Assembly (NCBI GenBank): GCA_965112735.1
Contig: OZ218957.1
Location: 1,054,001-1,118,000, forward strand
From: Phaeosaccion multiseriatum
Taxonomy: Eukaryota > Ochrophyta, other classes
Length of the DNA stretch: 64,000 nucleotides
Direction: 5' to 3'
In this document: piece by piece, positions 1-10,356 of the stretch
How the letters are laid out: every line of letters begins with the position of its first letter
Position numbering within the stretch: position 1 is the stretch's first letter
Program-made: the position numbers and the translations under genes
Notes under the pieces: model-generated
The model's database searches: none
The model's input: the letters and a program-made list of their open reading frames with translations, nothing else
What the model was told of the DNA's origin: nothing

Positions 1-917
1 AGGTAGTCCACGTTGCGGCTGAGCCTGCGCTCTTCCTCGCCGAGGCCGTCATCGTCATCGTCATCTTCGTTGTCCTTTCCGAACACAAAGTCATACAAGA
101 TTTCCCCATTTGGGTCCTCGTCTTGCGATTCATGACAAGCATCGCGACTTCGCCTTCTCACATGAGAAGCCACCTTCCTCACGCTCTTGAGGCTGCAGTG
201 TAGTTGACTTCCGTTACTCATTTTTGCACTGCCCTCTGTTGCACTGCTCGTGACGCCGCCACTGCCGCCCAAGCTACCGCTGCTACTACTCCTGCTCCAA
301 GTGCTGCTACTTATGGTGCTAGCGGTGCTGTCCGCACCGCTGCTGCCCTTTCTCTGCCGTGAGGCCGAATCCAACTCCCACTCCCGTCCCAGCGCTTGCA
401 CTTGACTCCACGACGACAGTGGAACAGTACTCTCCGGCTCCTCCCCTATCGCCGCTGCTGTAATTTTCAGCGCCTGTAAGCGCGATATCCGAGGGGACCC
501 TTTGCGGGGGCGTAGCTTCCTCCTCCGCTCTTCACGCTCCTCCCCCCAGACAGGGCCGCTCAGAGGAAAGTCCAAACTTGAGGCTGCTGATTCGTACCCG
601 TCTTCCTCCTCCAGGGCCTCGTCATCTCCATCGCTCTCAGAGATCCACGTAACAAGGTCAGGGCCAGACTCCATCACATCAATACTCCTCTCCACCTCAT
701 CCACCTCGTCCACGGCCTGCCGTGGTTGCCCCCAAGGGCTTCGGACTTTAGATGTCGCCACCGTGAGATGCAGGTGGGTCCGCACGCAGGTTCCGGCTGC
801 GATGCACGCCCCACAAGATCCTCTATCAACGGGGCACGGCGCTACCACCCTCGTCCTTTCCTCCCTTTCTCCACAGATTTTATTCCCAACGGGGCCCGGA
901 GGGTGATTTATTGACAT
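1..917 (-). CDS. Acidic low-complexity protein, 5' part only (runs off left edge)
   Basis: One minus-strand frame stays open from the ATG at 917 down to base 1, about 305 codons, with an upstream in-frame stop near 1026. The product is rich in Ser, Glu and Asp. It has an acidic stretch (DDDDDDGLGEEE) near the window edge, a basic patch (EERRRKLRPRKGSPR), and a small Cys group (CGACIAAGTC) near residues 30-45. I recognise no family. Such an open frame in GC-rich DNA could arise by chance, but the acidic runs look like real coding sequence. Codon 1 may instead be the Met at 674, and unrecognised introns are possible. The start lies 62 bp from the divergent start at 980, so a shared promoter is likely. 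Confidence 0.5.
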   Translation of the reverse strand, partial: MSINHPPGPVGNKICGEREERTRVVAPCPVDRGSCGACIAAGTCVRTHLHLTVATSKVRSPWGQPRQAVDEVDEVERSIDVMESGPDLVTWISESDGDDEALEEEDGYESAASSLDFPLSGPVWGEEREERRRKLRPRKGSPRISRLQALKITAAAIGEEPESTVPLSSWSQVQALGREWELDSASRQRKGSSGADSTASTISSSTWSRSSSSGSLGGSGGVTSSATEGSAKMSNGSQLHCSLKSVRKVASHVRRRSRDACHESQDEDPNGEILYDFVFGKDNEDDDDDDGLGEEERRLSRNVDY

Positions 918-979
918 ACGGGAGGTGTCCCGCCGCCGGACTACACAGTTTCGTATATCCCTCACAGTGGGGGAGAGAA

Positions 980-3976
980 ATGGAGGGACGAGGAGACCAT
1001 TTCGCGGAAGAGGTGGACGCCATCGTCACAAAGCACACTGTCAAAAACGAGTCGGCGTTTAGCCGCAAGGTGATGAACTAAAAAGAGCAGGGAAGGGGTA
1101 GTCGCGAACAAGCCTCTCACTTTCCTTCCTTCCCTCCCTCTCTTACTGAAAGGCTGAGATTCTGCATGCTCGGGGGGATCCCAATGGAAACAAAACCTAT
1201 GGACGCTCGTGGTCGACTACTCTCCAGACCCGGCAAGCCGAGGCTTCTGCACGGAGAGAGAGAGAGCGGTACAACCTGAGTCCTGGGGGGGGGGGGCGCA
1301 TCGGCTTGGACTCGGTGGTGATTAACAACTGGGCCGCTAAAAAGTTTACCCCATTGGCACAGCAGCGTATGCCCCGGACATCCCACCTCGGCACTCCTGT
1401 GGATGAGCTCCGACTCCTCCCGCTCTGCAAGTGGAAGACGGGCGTTTGGAACAGAGGTGCGCTCTGCAACGTCTGCCTGCGCGCCACGGCGCCGGGGGGC
1501 GACCGTCTGGCCTGTCGGAGCTGCAATGTAGTGCTTCACAGGAGGTGCGCCTCGGGTGCAGGACCAACAGGTACAGTCGGTTGAACAGAGAAAGACAGGG
1601 TTCCTTTGTCTCCCCTCGTTTCACACACGCCTGCTACTACAGGTCCAGAGACTGTGTGGCTATGCGATGAATGCGAGACAGGATATACTACAGTGGAGGC
1701 CGAGAAGTTCAGGCGGGCCCAGGCCAGCGCGATGGAGCTAGAAAAGGAGGCAAGACCTAAGAAACACGCCACGAGCGAGTACATGGTGCCGCTGCTAATG
1801 CGGGTCTCTCTCTCTCTCTCTCTCTCTCTCCAATTCCAGGCCAATTACTCTATGATGGCGGACTTTCTAGCTTCAAGGAAGCTTGCCAAGCACCGCTTGG
1901 TCAAGAGGGCGGTTCTGTCGCTGCAAGCGTGGGCCCGGGGTCAGGCCGTCCGGCAGAGGCTCTTTCTAGAGGCGTTGTCTACCCTGCGGCCTTGGGCCTT
2001 GCGGATCAAGGGGCTATACAGGCTTACCAACGGGCCGCAGTACCTTAAGGTGTACATCAGCGTGCTCGATGACATGTACAACAAGAAGCCTGGCTCGTCG
2101 GCCGCGGCGGCTTCCTTGCATGCCCTTGGGAACAATGTCTTTCAGGTCAGTCTGACAATGCCTGGCTACCTACCGTAGCTATGTGGGGCGGCCCCGCCCC
2201 CGTCGCCAAATCGCGGGGGAGTTGTGGCTCACCCCAGCTGCTACTCCTCCTGCTTACGGCGTTCCTTGTGGCCTGTGGTACTCCGACGTCTTTGCAGGCT
2301 TCTTCGAGCCGTCCCACCAAGAATGGTGGGCGCACGAAGCAACAGCAGGACTATAGCTCCATACTTGACCACAATGACCAGGTCTTTCTCTTTGAGACGG
2401 AATGGAAGTCCAGAACCAGGTGTGGCACTGTTTTGAGTCCCTCTCTCTCTCTCTGCGTGTTGCTGGATACTTATGGGTAGTGTACTCCTTGCTTTGCCAC
2501 TGGCCTTGCTGCCTCCTTGACCTCTGTTGCAGCTTTGAGGATGTGTGCGCTGAAGAGCAGGAGAGCAGAGCACTAGGAGCCGAGTCGCCACCGCTCTTCA
2601 GACTCGCAAGCAGAGATTCTCCAGCAGAGACCGTCACAGTCTCGCGCAGCGACAAAGGAGAGGGGAGGGGGGGGCAGGAGGAGGGGGGGGAGGGGGGGCT
2701 AGGACGTAATCGTAACACCCTCTTGCCCGCTCTTCGTGAGTGCCGAACGCCCGGTCCTGGCCATCTGAGTCAACTCTTTGGCACGGAGGACCCAAAGAAG
2801 GAGGTGGACAGGTGGTGGGACACAATTTCGGTGCCAGCGACGTCTCCCGTTGTGCGCATCGTCGTGACGGTTGTTGGGTGTAGTGACCCCAAGACATCCA
2901 CCCCGAAGGTACGCGAAACTTAGGCTCGCTCCTGTCTGGGCAACCAACACACCACCATCCACTATCCGCGTTTCAGCCGAAGGATGCTGATACTGACCAC
3001 CCAGCTGCTGGTCTGGTCCGTCCCTTTGCTGCTTCAGGTTGTGGGCCAGTGCCGGTTGGACCTCAGCCAACCGCTGTGCCGCAGACGCCCGGAGCGCTTC
3101 GACCTTAACCTTGGAACCATGGGCTACCCCATTCTCAAGGGAGGCGGAGGCGGTGGAGGAGCAGCGTAAGTAGCTGGGGCTCTAACGAACGCGAACAGCC
3201 AATGACTGACTGACTGACTGACTGACTGACTGACTGAGTGACCGACCGACCCACTGCGTGACTGTGCAGTAGCAAGACCAAGAGCTCCCAGTTGGTGGTG
3301 GTGGAAGACTCCTCCAAGAACGACTCTTGGGGCCTTTGCTCAACGCGCTTCCCGGTCATTTCCCTCGAGATGTTCTCCTACCCACTGAGGACAAGGTCTG
3401 TGCTCTGTGGTCAGATGGTCAGGGGTAGCCAGTGCAAGGCCAGCAGGTTACGAGTCTGCGAGCCGCCCTCCTTCTAAGACGAACATCTCCCCCTTTCTCT
3501 CTCTGTATCCTCTCTGGCTCCGTTGTGCCTTTCAGCATGAGTGGTGCCATCGACATTGTGGACGGGAGAGGGATCAACATGAGGCGATTCGCAACACTCT
3601 TCGGAGGCGAGCTGTTCCTGTACAGACACGTAAGTCCCCTCCCCCCCTTTGTCCGTCCACCTCCATTCTATACTGTGTGTGTCCCCATTCACGCCTCTCC
3701 TTTCCCCTCCACTCCCAGAGCTACTCCCGACGGGTACTCATGAAGCTGCAGGTTGTGGGTGCACTTATCGAGCACTACACGTCCCGCACCGGCGCTCTCC
3801 AAGACGGAGTTTTTGTGCACCCTGCCGGCCGTAACGAGGAGAGCCTCCTACTAGTGCCGCTCAACCCCGAGCAGCAGCGACAGTGGCTCACCACCATTCG
3901 GAGCGCTGCCAAGCACAGGGCTCAGACACCTGGCGCTGGCCCGGCTACCGTTTGTTGGAGCGGCGGCTGGGGCTGA
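980..3976 (+). CDS. Zinc finger / C2 / PH domain protein, 10 exons
   Basis: Exons are 980-1069, 1228-1570, 1643-1803, 1840-2145, 2298-2419, 2533-2908, 3038-3165, 3270-3446, 3536-3629 and 3719-3976, all with GT-AG borders and matching phases, giving 684 residues. Residues about 110-160 carry a PHD-like Cys4-His-Cys3 pattern (CNVC, CRSC, HRRC, CDEC) split by an intron. Then come an IQ-like basic helix (LSLQAWARGQAVRQR) and a C2-like region (LKVYISVLDD; later GQCRLDLSQPL). The C-terminus resembles a PH domain (GGELFLYR ... LNPEQQRQWLTTIRSA, with the usual late Trp). C2 and PH domains bind membrane phospholipids, so a membrane or signalling role is inferred. The fourth intron (1804-1839) is only 36 bp of CT repeat and in frame, so it may be retained (696 residues). 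Confidence 0.75.
1804..1839 (+). repeat. (TC)n tract, possible 36-bp mini-intron
   Basis: A TC dinucleotide run starts with GT and ends in CCAG inside the zinc finger/C2/PH gene. It is a multiple of three and free of stops, so splicing and retention both keep the frame. Confidence 0.7.
3203..3236 (+). repeat. (GACT)n tetranucleotide repeat in intron
   Basis: About eight tandem GACT units lie in the intron between the exons ending at 3165 and starting at 3270. Confidence 0.9.
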
Positions 3977-4388
3977 GGGCGCAGAGAGACGGATCACGGG
4001 GCACCACCACCCACCACTTGCAGAAAGGTCCCAAGTGGGCTGTTTGTACAATCGTTTCGTCTATTGTACACTCACTACATACGGGGCGCCGACCTGCTGC
4101 TGCAATGCAGTCCGAACCACTCGTGGCCTCCTCGTCGCAGGGCTGCCCCAGAGATGCCCAGAGATGCCCGTCCTGTGCGACTTTCTCCTCCGCTTCGACA
4201 GAGCAGGCAGCGGCACCAACCAACGACGGTCTACGGTCTACGACTTCTTCGCTTTATTCTTTCCTGAAAAGCACGACATGACGAGGAGCAAAAACACCAT
4301 CGCCACGCCTCCCAGTACGCCGATTGTGAGGGGCTGAGCATGCCAGTGAAAGAGAAAGAGAGAGACAGAGAGAGAGAGAGACAGAGAG
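3977..4388. other. Convergent intergenic spacer with (GA)n
   Basis: This stretch separates the stops of the converging zinc finger/C2/PH gene and the PDI-like gene. It contains a GA-rich simple repeat at about 4345-4409 that directly abuts the proposed stop of the PDI-like gene. No convincing coding frame or RNA gene was seen. Confidence 0.6.
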
Positions 4389-6019
4389 TTAGAGAGAGAG
4401 AGAGAGAGGTCCGACGAGGAAGGCCCTTGGAGTATTCATCCCGGAGTGGGCACACGGGACTCTGGCAGCGGGCACCAGTCTCGTGTAGCGAGGGCTGGGG
4501 CGGGAGCTGGGGACTAGCACAGCACCTCTGTAGGGCCCCTGCAATGCGTGCCCACTCCACCCCACCCCTCCCCCTCCTTGCCCACTCCGCTTCTGCCTAC
4601 GCACCTGCGGCGTCTTGCCCTCCTTGAGGCCAGCAATGTCCTGCGAGAGGGAGTTGAAGGCCTCCTTGGCTACGGTGAGCAGATCCTGGCTCTCGGGAGG
4701 AACCTCCAGAGCCTCTGCGCGCTTGTAGCCGCCCTGGGTGTGAGGGAGGAGAGGCGGTGGGTGGGCGGGCGGGGGTGCATGGTGCATGGTTATGGTTGGG
4801 TTGGGTTGGGTTGGCACCGCTCTGCTACTGCTGTTGCTACTGCTGCTGGGTCCTCTCGGCAGCGCGATATGGGATGGGGGTGGTGCGCTTGGTTGGTTGG
4901 TTGACATACCCGTGCGAAAGCAGCCATGTCTTCCACATTTCGCCTGCCCTTGTAGCGGTACATACTCCCCTTGCTAAAGAACAGTAATGTTGGAAAGCCC
5001 TGCAGAAAGGATGTTGAGGAGGATATGCATTTACGGATATCAGTCGCGAGGGGGTGTGATTGAGCGAGCTTGCAAGCCATTTCCGCAAAGCGACACCAAG
5101 ATACAGGGCAGAAGCACGTCGGAGTGGGTACAGGCAAGGTGCACGCATTTCTCTCCTGCTCTCTCACCTGGATTCCAAACCTCCCCTTCAGAGCAGAGTT
5201 ACCACCCAGAGTGAGATCCACCTTGGCCACGTTGGCTTCTCCCTGCGTGTGTCGGGAAAGTCACATGAACGCGCAAAGGACAGACAGAGCCTTTAGCCAA
5301 AGTGCGCTGAGCGACAAGAAGGGGGTTGCTGTTACCCGGGTATCACGCATTGCTCCAAGACCGTCTCCGGGCGAACCCCCTCTCTCTGGGAGCAGTGAAT
5401 GGTGCACTGGCGAGGCCCCTCGAACTCACCGAGAGCACCTGGGCAAGTTCGTCCCAGACAGGAGACATCTTCTTGCAGTGACCACACCACGGAGCGTAGA
5501 ACTCTGCAATATCCACGGCAAGAGGGGCACAGAGTGACGGAGAGTTGGTGAGACAAAAGAACGACCCGCGTTCCCACCCGCAAGAGGGGCACGGAGTGAG
5601 GGAGAGGTGGTGAGACAAGAGAACGACCCGCGTTCCCACCCTACTTTACCACAGTGGGTAGCAGCAGCAGCAGGAGCAGCAGCAGCAGCAGCAGCAGCAG
5701 CGGCAGCAGCAGCGGCAGCAGCAGCGGCAGCAGTCTCACCCAACTCAAGCACTCAACTGATGAACCAATCCCCCGTGGTGGCGCCCGTGGCCACCTGCGT
5801 ATCATGCTCAAAGTTGGCCCCGGAGAGGATTATCACCTCGGCCTTGGGCGCGTCTAAGTCGTCCTCCTCCCCCCCCTCCTGGAGAGCCAGAGCAGATCCG
5901 CCTTCGTCTGCCCCATCTTCTTGGGCTGCCACCATCGTGCCGGTGCTCGAGCATGAGCATGCTAGCAGCACGAAGATCGCCGCCAGTCCGAAGAGCTTCA
6001 AAGAGCGAAGCAGCATCAT
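4389..6019 (-). CDS. Thioredoxin-domain, PDI-like ER protein
   Basis: Exons in transcript order are 6019-5758, 5503-5430, 5242-5168, 4999-4910, 4733-4605 and 4538-4389, giving 259 residues. The first exon encodes a hydrophobic signal peptide ([22 protein letters not shown]) and then an acidic linker. The thioredoxin fold follows: [15 protein letters not shown] with the CGHC redox site at residues 94-97, the buried-charge strand [10 protein letters not shown], and the cis-Pro strand [11 protein letters not shown]. Known PDI-family proteins with CGHC form or isomerise disulfides in the ER lumen. Only one thioredoxin domain is present, so this is smaller than classical two-domain PDI. The last exon is low complexity, ends in a CT repeat and has no KDEL-type signal, so its 3' end is uncertain. 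An upstream in-frame Met exists at 6079. The start faces the lipin gene at 101 bp. Confidence 0.82.
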
Positions 6020-6120
6020 GGCTTCTATTGCTACTTTTTCTTCTGAAGGCAACGGCCGCGTGGAAGGCCCGGATGGCACCCGATGGGAAAATATCTGCCC
6101 TCTAACGACATCGTTCCGAC

Positions 6121-9100
6121 ATGATGGCGTCTGCTCTCAAGCAAGACAAGGACGTGAAGGGCGTAGTGGTTGAAGGACCAGAGAAAGGAGTGGAGGAGCC
6201 GAAGGAACAGGAGGCGGCGAAGGAGACATATCACCAGGCCGCTGGAACGAATGACATCATCATGGTCAGGAGCAGCGACGGCTCGCTGCATTCATCCAAG
6301 TTCTACGTGAGTAAAGTGCTTTTGTGTATTTTCCACCTCATAGAAAAGCAGAGGGTCAGACTCTTCTTCTCCCTTCGTGACCTCGTGATGCTGATAAGTG
6401 CTTCATCCTTTGCATTCTTTTTCTCTGTTCTGTTTGCCAGTGCACTTTTTATAAAAAGGTCAAGCCTGATGCCCCTCGACCCGAGGGTAGGCCCAAGTAC
6501 CTGGAAACTGTTGGGAGGCCTGTTCTCATTACGTTAAATGGGTAAGGAGAGCACGGATGGATGGCCGCTGCTGTGAGCACAGGGTTCGCAAATTATTTCA
6601 CGCCGTTGCTTTCCTCCAATCGTTGTCGGACTTGCACTGCTGCTGACCTTTGCCATTCACCCCTTTTACGTACGCAGCGTTAAGCAGGAAAACATCTTCA
6701 TGCAGGTGAGCTTCTGCTGAGTGTGTGTGTGCACGCGTGCAGCCATGGGGGGGGGGGGGAGAGACGTCTGCTACCCAACAGGACTGGGAGGGCGAGGCTA
6801 ACTCTGCATACGCGTTCCGGTACCTCTCATCAGGTCGGTGCCGACGGCTTCTGCACCTTTGCGGACGGAGGAAAGTTCCCCCCGCAGGTCAGTGCACCCT
6901 GCCCTGCTATGGCGGACAGGGGGTGTATGGGAGAGGGGAGATTCCGTGTGGCGAAGAACAAGACATTTGGGGCCGAGTGCATGCACCCGCATTGCATTAT
7001 GGGGCTCATAGAAAAGAGAGCAAGGGCATTGGGAGGCCCTTGGAAAAGAAGAGACCATTATTCCAAGAGCGAGTGCCTTCAAGCTTGCTTACTCGCCCCT
7101 CCCCCCCCCCTGCCCTCCCCTCCTCTTCTTCTCACACACCCGCCTCCTTGTCCCTCGCTGCTCTGTCCCTCTCATGCAGGATGTGATCCAGGGGTGGAAG
7201 CTGCTCCCCGGGCTGAATTCAGTGCGCTTCGAACTGGCCTACCGAGGCGACCCCCGCGTGCTCGTGGCTGACGCCTACCTCTTCCTCTATGACGCCTCAG
7301 CCTCCTTCATCGTGGTCGACATCGACGGCACCATTACCCGGAGTGACGTGCCTGGACTCATTATGACATTCAGGTAGATGTGAGACGGGAGCGCCTCAGG
7401 GCAAACGAACGGAATGTTGATGTGCTTGCTTTCTCTCTCCGCCCCTCCCACCTCTCTCCAGCCCTGGCACTATTGACCATACACACCCTGGCGTGTGCCG
7501 CTGTCTGGAGGAAGTAGCGATGGACGGAGCCAACCTGCTTTACCTCACCTCCAGACCCATCATGCTCGCCCCCAAGACAAGGGCCTTCCTCAATGAGTGC
7601 AGGTGAGGAGGCCGAAGGGGGGCAGATACGAGCGCTGCCCACTCAGCCTCTGCCTGGAGTATGTACGGGGGGTAGCGGGGGACTCTTGCCTTGTCTCTTA
7701 CAAGTAGGCTTTGTGTTGATTGTACCGCAGGCAAGACCGCGCCCTGCTTCCTCTGGGGCCTCTGGTGACCAACAAGGCCAATCTTGGGGGGGTGCTGCTC
7801 AGAGAACTCATCACCAAGGATATGCATCAATTCAAGACGTCCTCCTTGCTCGAGGTGAGCGGAGAGGAGTGTCGGGGGGCGGAGGGGCAGTCTTGGGGCA
7901 GCCTAGGGGCATTCTTCTCTGCGTACATTCGCAGGGCTTTTGAGGGAGAAAGAGTGGAGACATGAGCCAACAGCCAATCAGGCTCGCCCTCCCCTCCCCT
8001 CCCCACCCCTCCTCTCCCGTGCCGTATGTGGCTTCTCTCTTTCGACCGCTACTCTCTTCGACGGAGCAGATAACCGACATCTTTCTAAGAGCGGGGAGAA
8101 AGGTGCCTTCCCGAGTGTCGGCACTGCCCCCAAAGACGCAAGAGGAGGTCGGGCGGACACTGCAAGCCCTCGAGGCCGAGCGACCCGAGGAGGAGAAGCT
8201 TGCAGTCAGTCCTGGTGTCTTAGTTCGCGGTGGGGCAGGGGGTAGCGGCGCATCGGCTCCATCTAGCTCTCAGCAAGGCCAAGCGGGAGATGTGCCAGGC
8301 AGTAAGGGGGGGGGGGGCGAGGAGGGACGCGCCGTCGACGAGGATGACGAGGACGACGCGCGGCCGGTATTTGCAGCAGGCGTGGGAAATCGGGAGCACG
8401 ATGGCTTGGCGTATCGAGCGGGGGGGGTGCCCATGGAGTTCGTGTTCCTCATAGACCCTTCCTCCGTCATTGTCAATTGGTCGCCTTCGCTCAAGGCTAG
8501 GAAACGCTTCAAAGACGACGTAAGTGCAGACAAGAGCATTGGAGCGGTGGACATACAATTGCTTAGTCGGGGTCCGTCCGACTGGACGTGATGAGTACGA
8601 CACAAGTGTGTTTGGCTGTGGGGCGCAAAGGCGTACTCTGAGCCTGACGAGCACAGCTAAGCCGTATGTTTGGTGCTGTACTGCTCCCCCCTTCGTCTGT
8701 CCGCTCTGTCCACTCTGTCCGCCTGTCATGGGGCACTTCCTCTTTTCCTTGTCTGTTGTGTCTGGTGTGTCCAGGTGCACATTGCAGAATATGTAAGGCT
8801 GGAGCAAAAGGCCTTGGAGAAGCAGCGGCTAGCCTCATTGGCGACGGAGAAAGCCAGACAAGCTGCTTCGCAGGAGGACGGGGAGGGGGAGGGGAGCACC
8901 GCTTTAGAAACTTCATCAATGCAATCAGAACCCTCCTCCACACCAGCGACCGATCCTTCTGACGTGCAAGTAGAGATTGGGAGCGGGGACGATGTGACAT
9001 TGAAGGAGGAGGGGGGGGGCAAAAAGGCGGATGGAGAAATCGGACAGGGTGGAGAGAAGGAGGGGCTGGCCAAGGGCGGCTTGGAGTCCCTGAGCGACAG

Positions 9101-9332
9101 CGCGAGTGGGAGAAAGAGCAGCAGAAGTTGGTTCTCCAGAAGCTCAACAGCGCCGCCGCCAGCGGAGGCTCCAAGTGAGCTGAAGCTTCTTCCTCCGCCC
9201 AAGCCGTGCCATTCGTACAGCGATTTCGCCTTTTTGACCCTTTTGCGCAAGAGCATTGGCCTTACCACGGACTTGGCCCCTGAGCCGGAGGAAGAAGGCG
9301 GAGAGGGGCAGAAAGATGGGGCAGGCACGTAG
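6121..9332 (+). CDS. Lipin-type phosphatidate phosphatase, 9 exons
   Basis: Exons are 6121-6306, 6441-6541, 6678-6705, 6834-6887, 7180-7373, 7462-7602, 7731-7854, 8070-8519 and 8775-9332, giving 611 residues. The N-LIP domain is seen as NDIIMVRSSDGSLHSSKFY and DGFCTFADGGKFPP. The HAD-type catalytic motif DIDGT is at residues 170-174, followed by the LYLTSRP and GNREHDGLAYRAGGVP motifs of C-LIP. Lipins (LPIN/PAH1) are Mg2+-dependent enzymes that make diacylglycerol from phosphatidate for triacylglycerol and phospholipid synthesis, moving between cytosol, ER and nucleus. N-LIP and the catalytic motif are much closer than in animal lipins. An acidic, low-complexity insert of about 100 residues interrupts C-LIP after FLRAG, and a Ser/Glu-rich segment precedes the C-terminus (SYSDFAFLTLLRKSIGL). 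The two ATGs at 6121 and 6124 are adjacent. Confidence 0.93.
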
Positions 9333-10356
9333 TGAGGCCGAGACTACCCAGTCGACTTGCAGGAATCCCCGGAGGGAGGGAGGGAGGGAGGGAGGGAGGG
9401 AGGGAGGGAGGAAGGGACGCCACTCCTCCGGGGGAAGTAACACATGGCAGGCCTGGGGTTCGGGCCCGAGCGAGACTCCCGCTCTACCGCTGAGTTGCAG
9501 CACTGAGTAGAGGCGGTGTGCGATGAGCCGTGCGTGCACCACTCTCAAGCCTCGGCCGCCCCCCGGGAGAGGAGGAGGACACACCTTGCCTCTCTGCGGC
9601 GCGGGCAACGGGCCGGGCAACGGGCCGGGCAACGGGCCGGGCCTCGCGCTCCAAGCACCAAGCGGGCCACGCCTCTCTTTGCACGCCACGACGCTTCCCG
9701 TGCGACGCTTCCCGTGCGAAACTGCCCTTGCGGAGACGCCGACTGCCGGGGTCGATATGGCTGGGCCATATGACTGAATGACTACTGGGCCATATGACTG
9801 AATGACTACTGGGCCTTGGCTCGGTGGTTGGAGCCTCACGGCCTCTGCGTCACTTCTGCATGGAGAGAGCTAAGCTGCACCACCTGAGGCTGCTGGGGGC
9901 TGGGAAGGGGCACTTTCTCGTCTGCGGTCTTGAGACTCGTACGGGTATACCGCATTCATCAACGGTCAACGGCGGGCCCCGACTTGCTGGGGTCGCTCCT
10001 ACGCTGGAGGATCGGAGAAGGGGCGCGAGATGATCATGGAGGAAAGTAGGAGGTAGGGCTTCACGCCGATATGGCATATGGCGCGACGGTGGAACGCATG
10101 AGGTCAGAACGCCGTCGCCAACTGGAGGGCTGAGGAGACGCGTCTCAACGTCGCTCAACGCAGGCAACCGAGCGGGGGGTTGGAGAAAAGAAAAATATGT
10201 CAATGGCGGGCACCCCGCCTCCCCTAAAATTCTCTTATCCCTCTCATTTTTCCCGGTTATAATAACGCTGTAGGTGGAGCTTCTTCTTACCCGGACCTCT
10301 TTAGTACCCTTTTATCTTACCTCGGGGCGGAGGCTGGTCCCTCCCTCTACGTAGGC
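9333..10356. other. 1-kb intergenic region with short tandem repeats
   Basis: This is the longest gene-free stretch. It holds a (GGGA)n run at 9372-9412, three 12-bp units of gggcaacgggcc type near 9602-9640, a doubled cgacgcttcccgtgcg block near 9690-9718, and a 24-bp direct repeat containing catatgactgaatgactact (about 9764-9811). A G-C-rich Pol II-like 5' flank with an AT patch (ggttataataacg, 10253-10265) precedes the CDPK start. No gene could be supported. Confidence 0.6.
9372..9412 (+). repeat. (GGGA)n repeat
   Basis: About ten GGGA units lie 3' of the lipin gene. Confidence 0.92.

Noticed and set aside
6723-7271. Open frame overlapping the lipin introns and exons
   Set aside because: It runs through intron 4 and continues out of frame across exon 5. 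Splice signals and lipin motifs support the spliced model instead.
9470-9535. tRNA-like sequence on the minus strand (CTCAGCGGTAGAGC)
   Set aside because: The D-arm/A-box-like string is present, but no B box in the right orientation and no pairing acceptor stem could be found.
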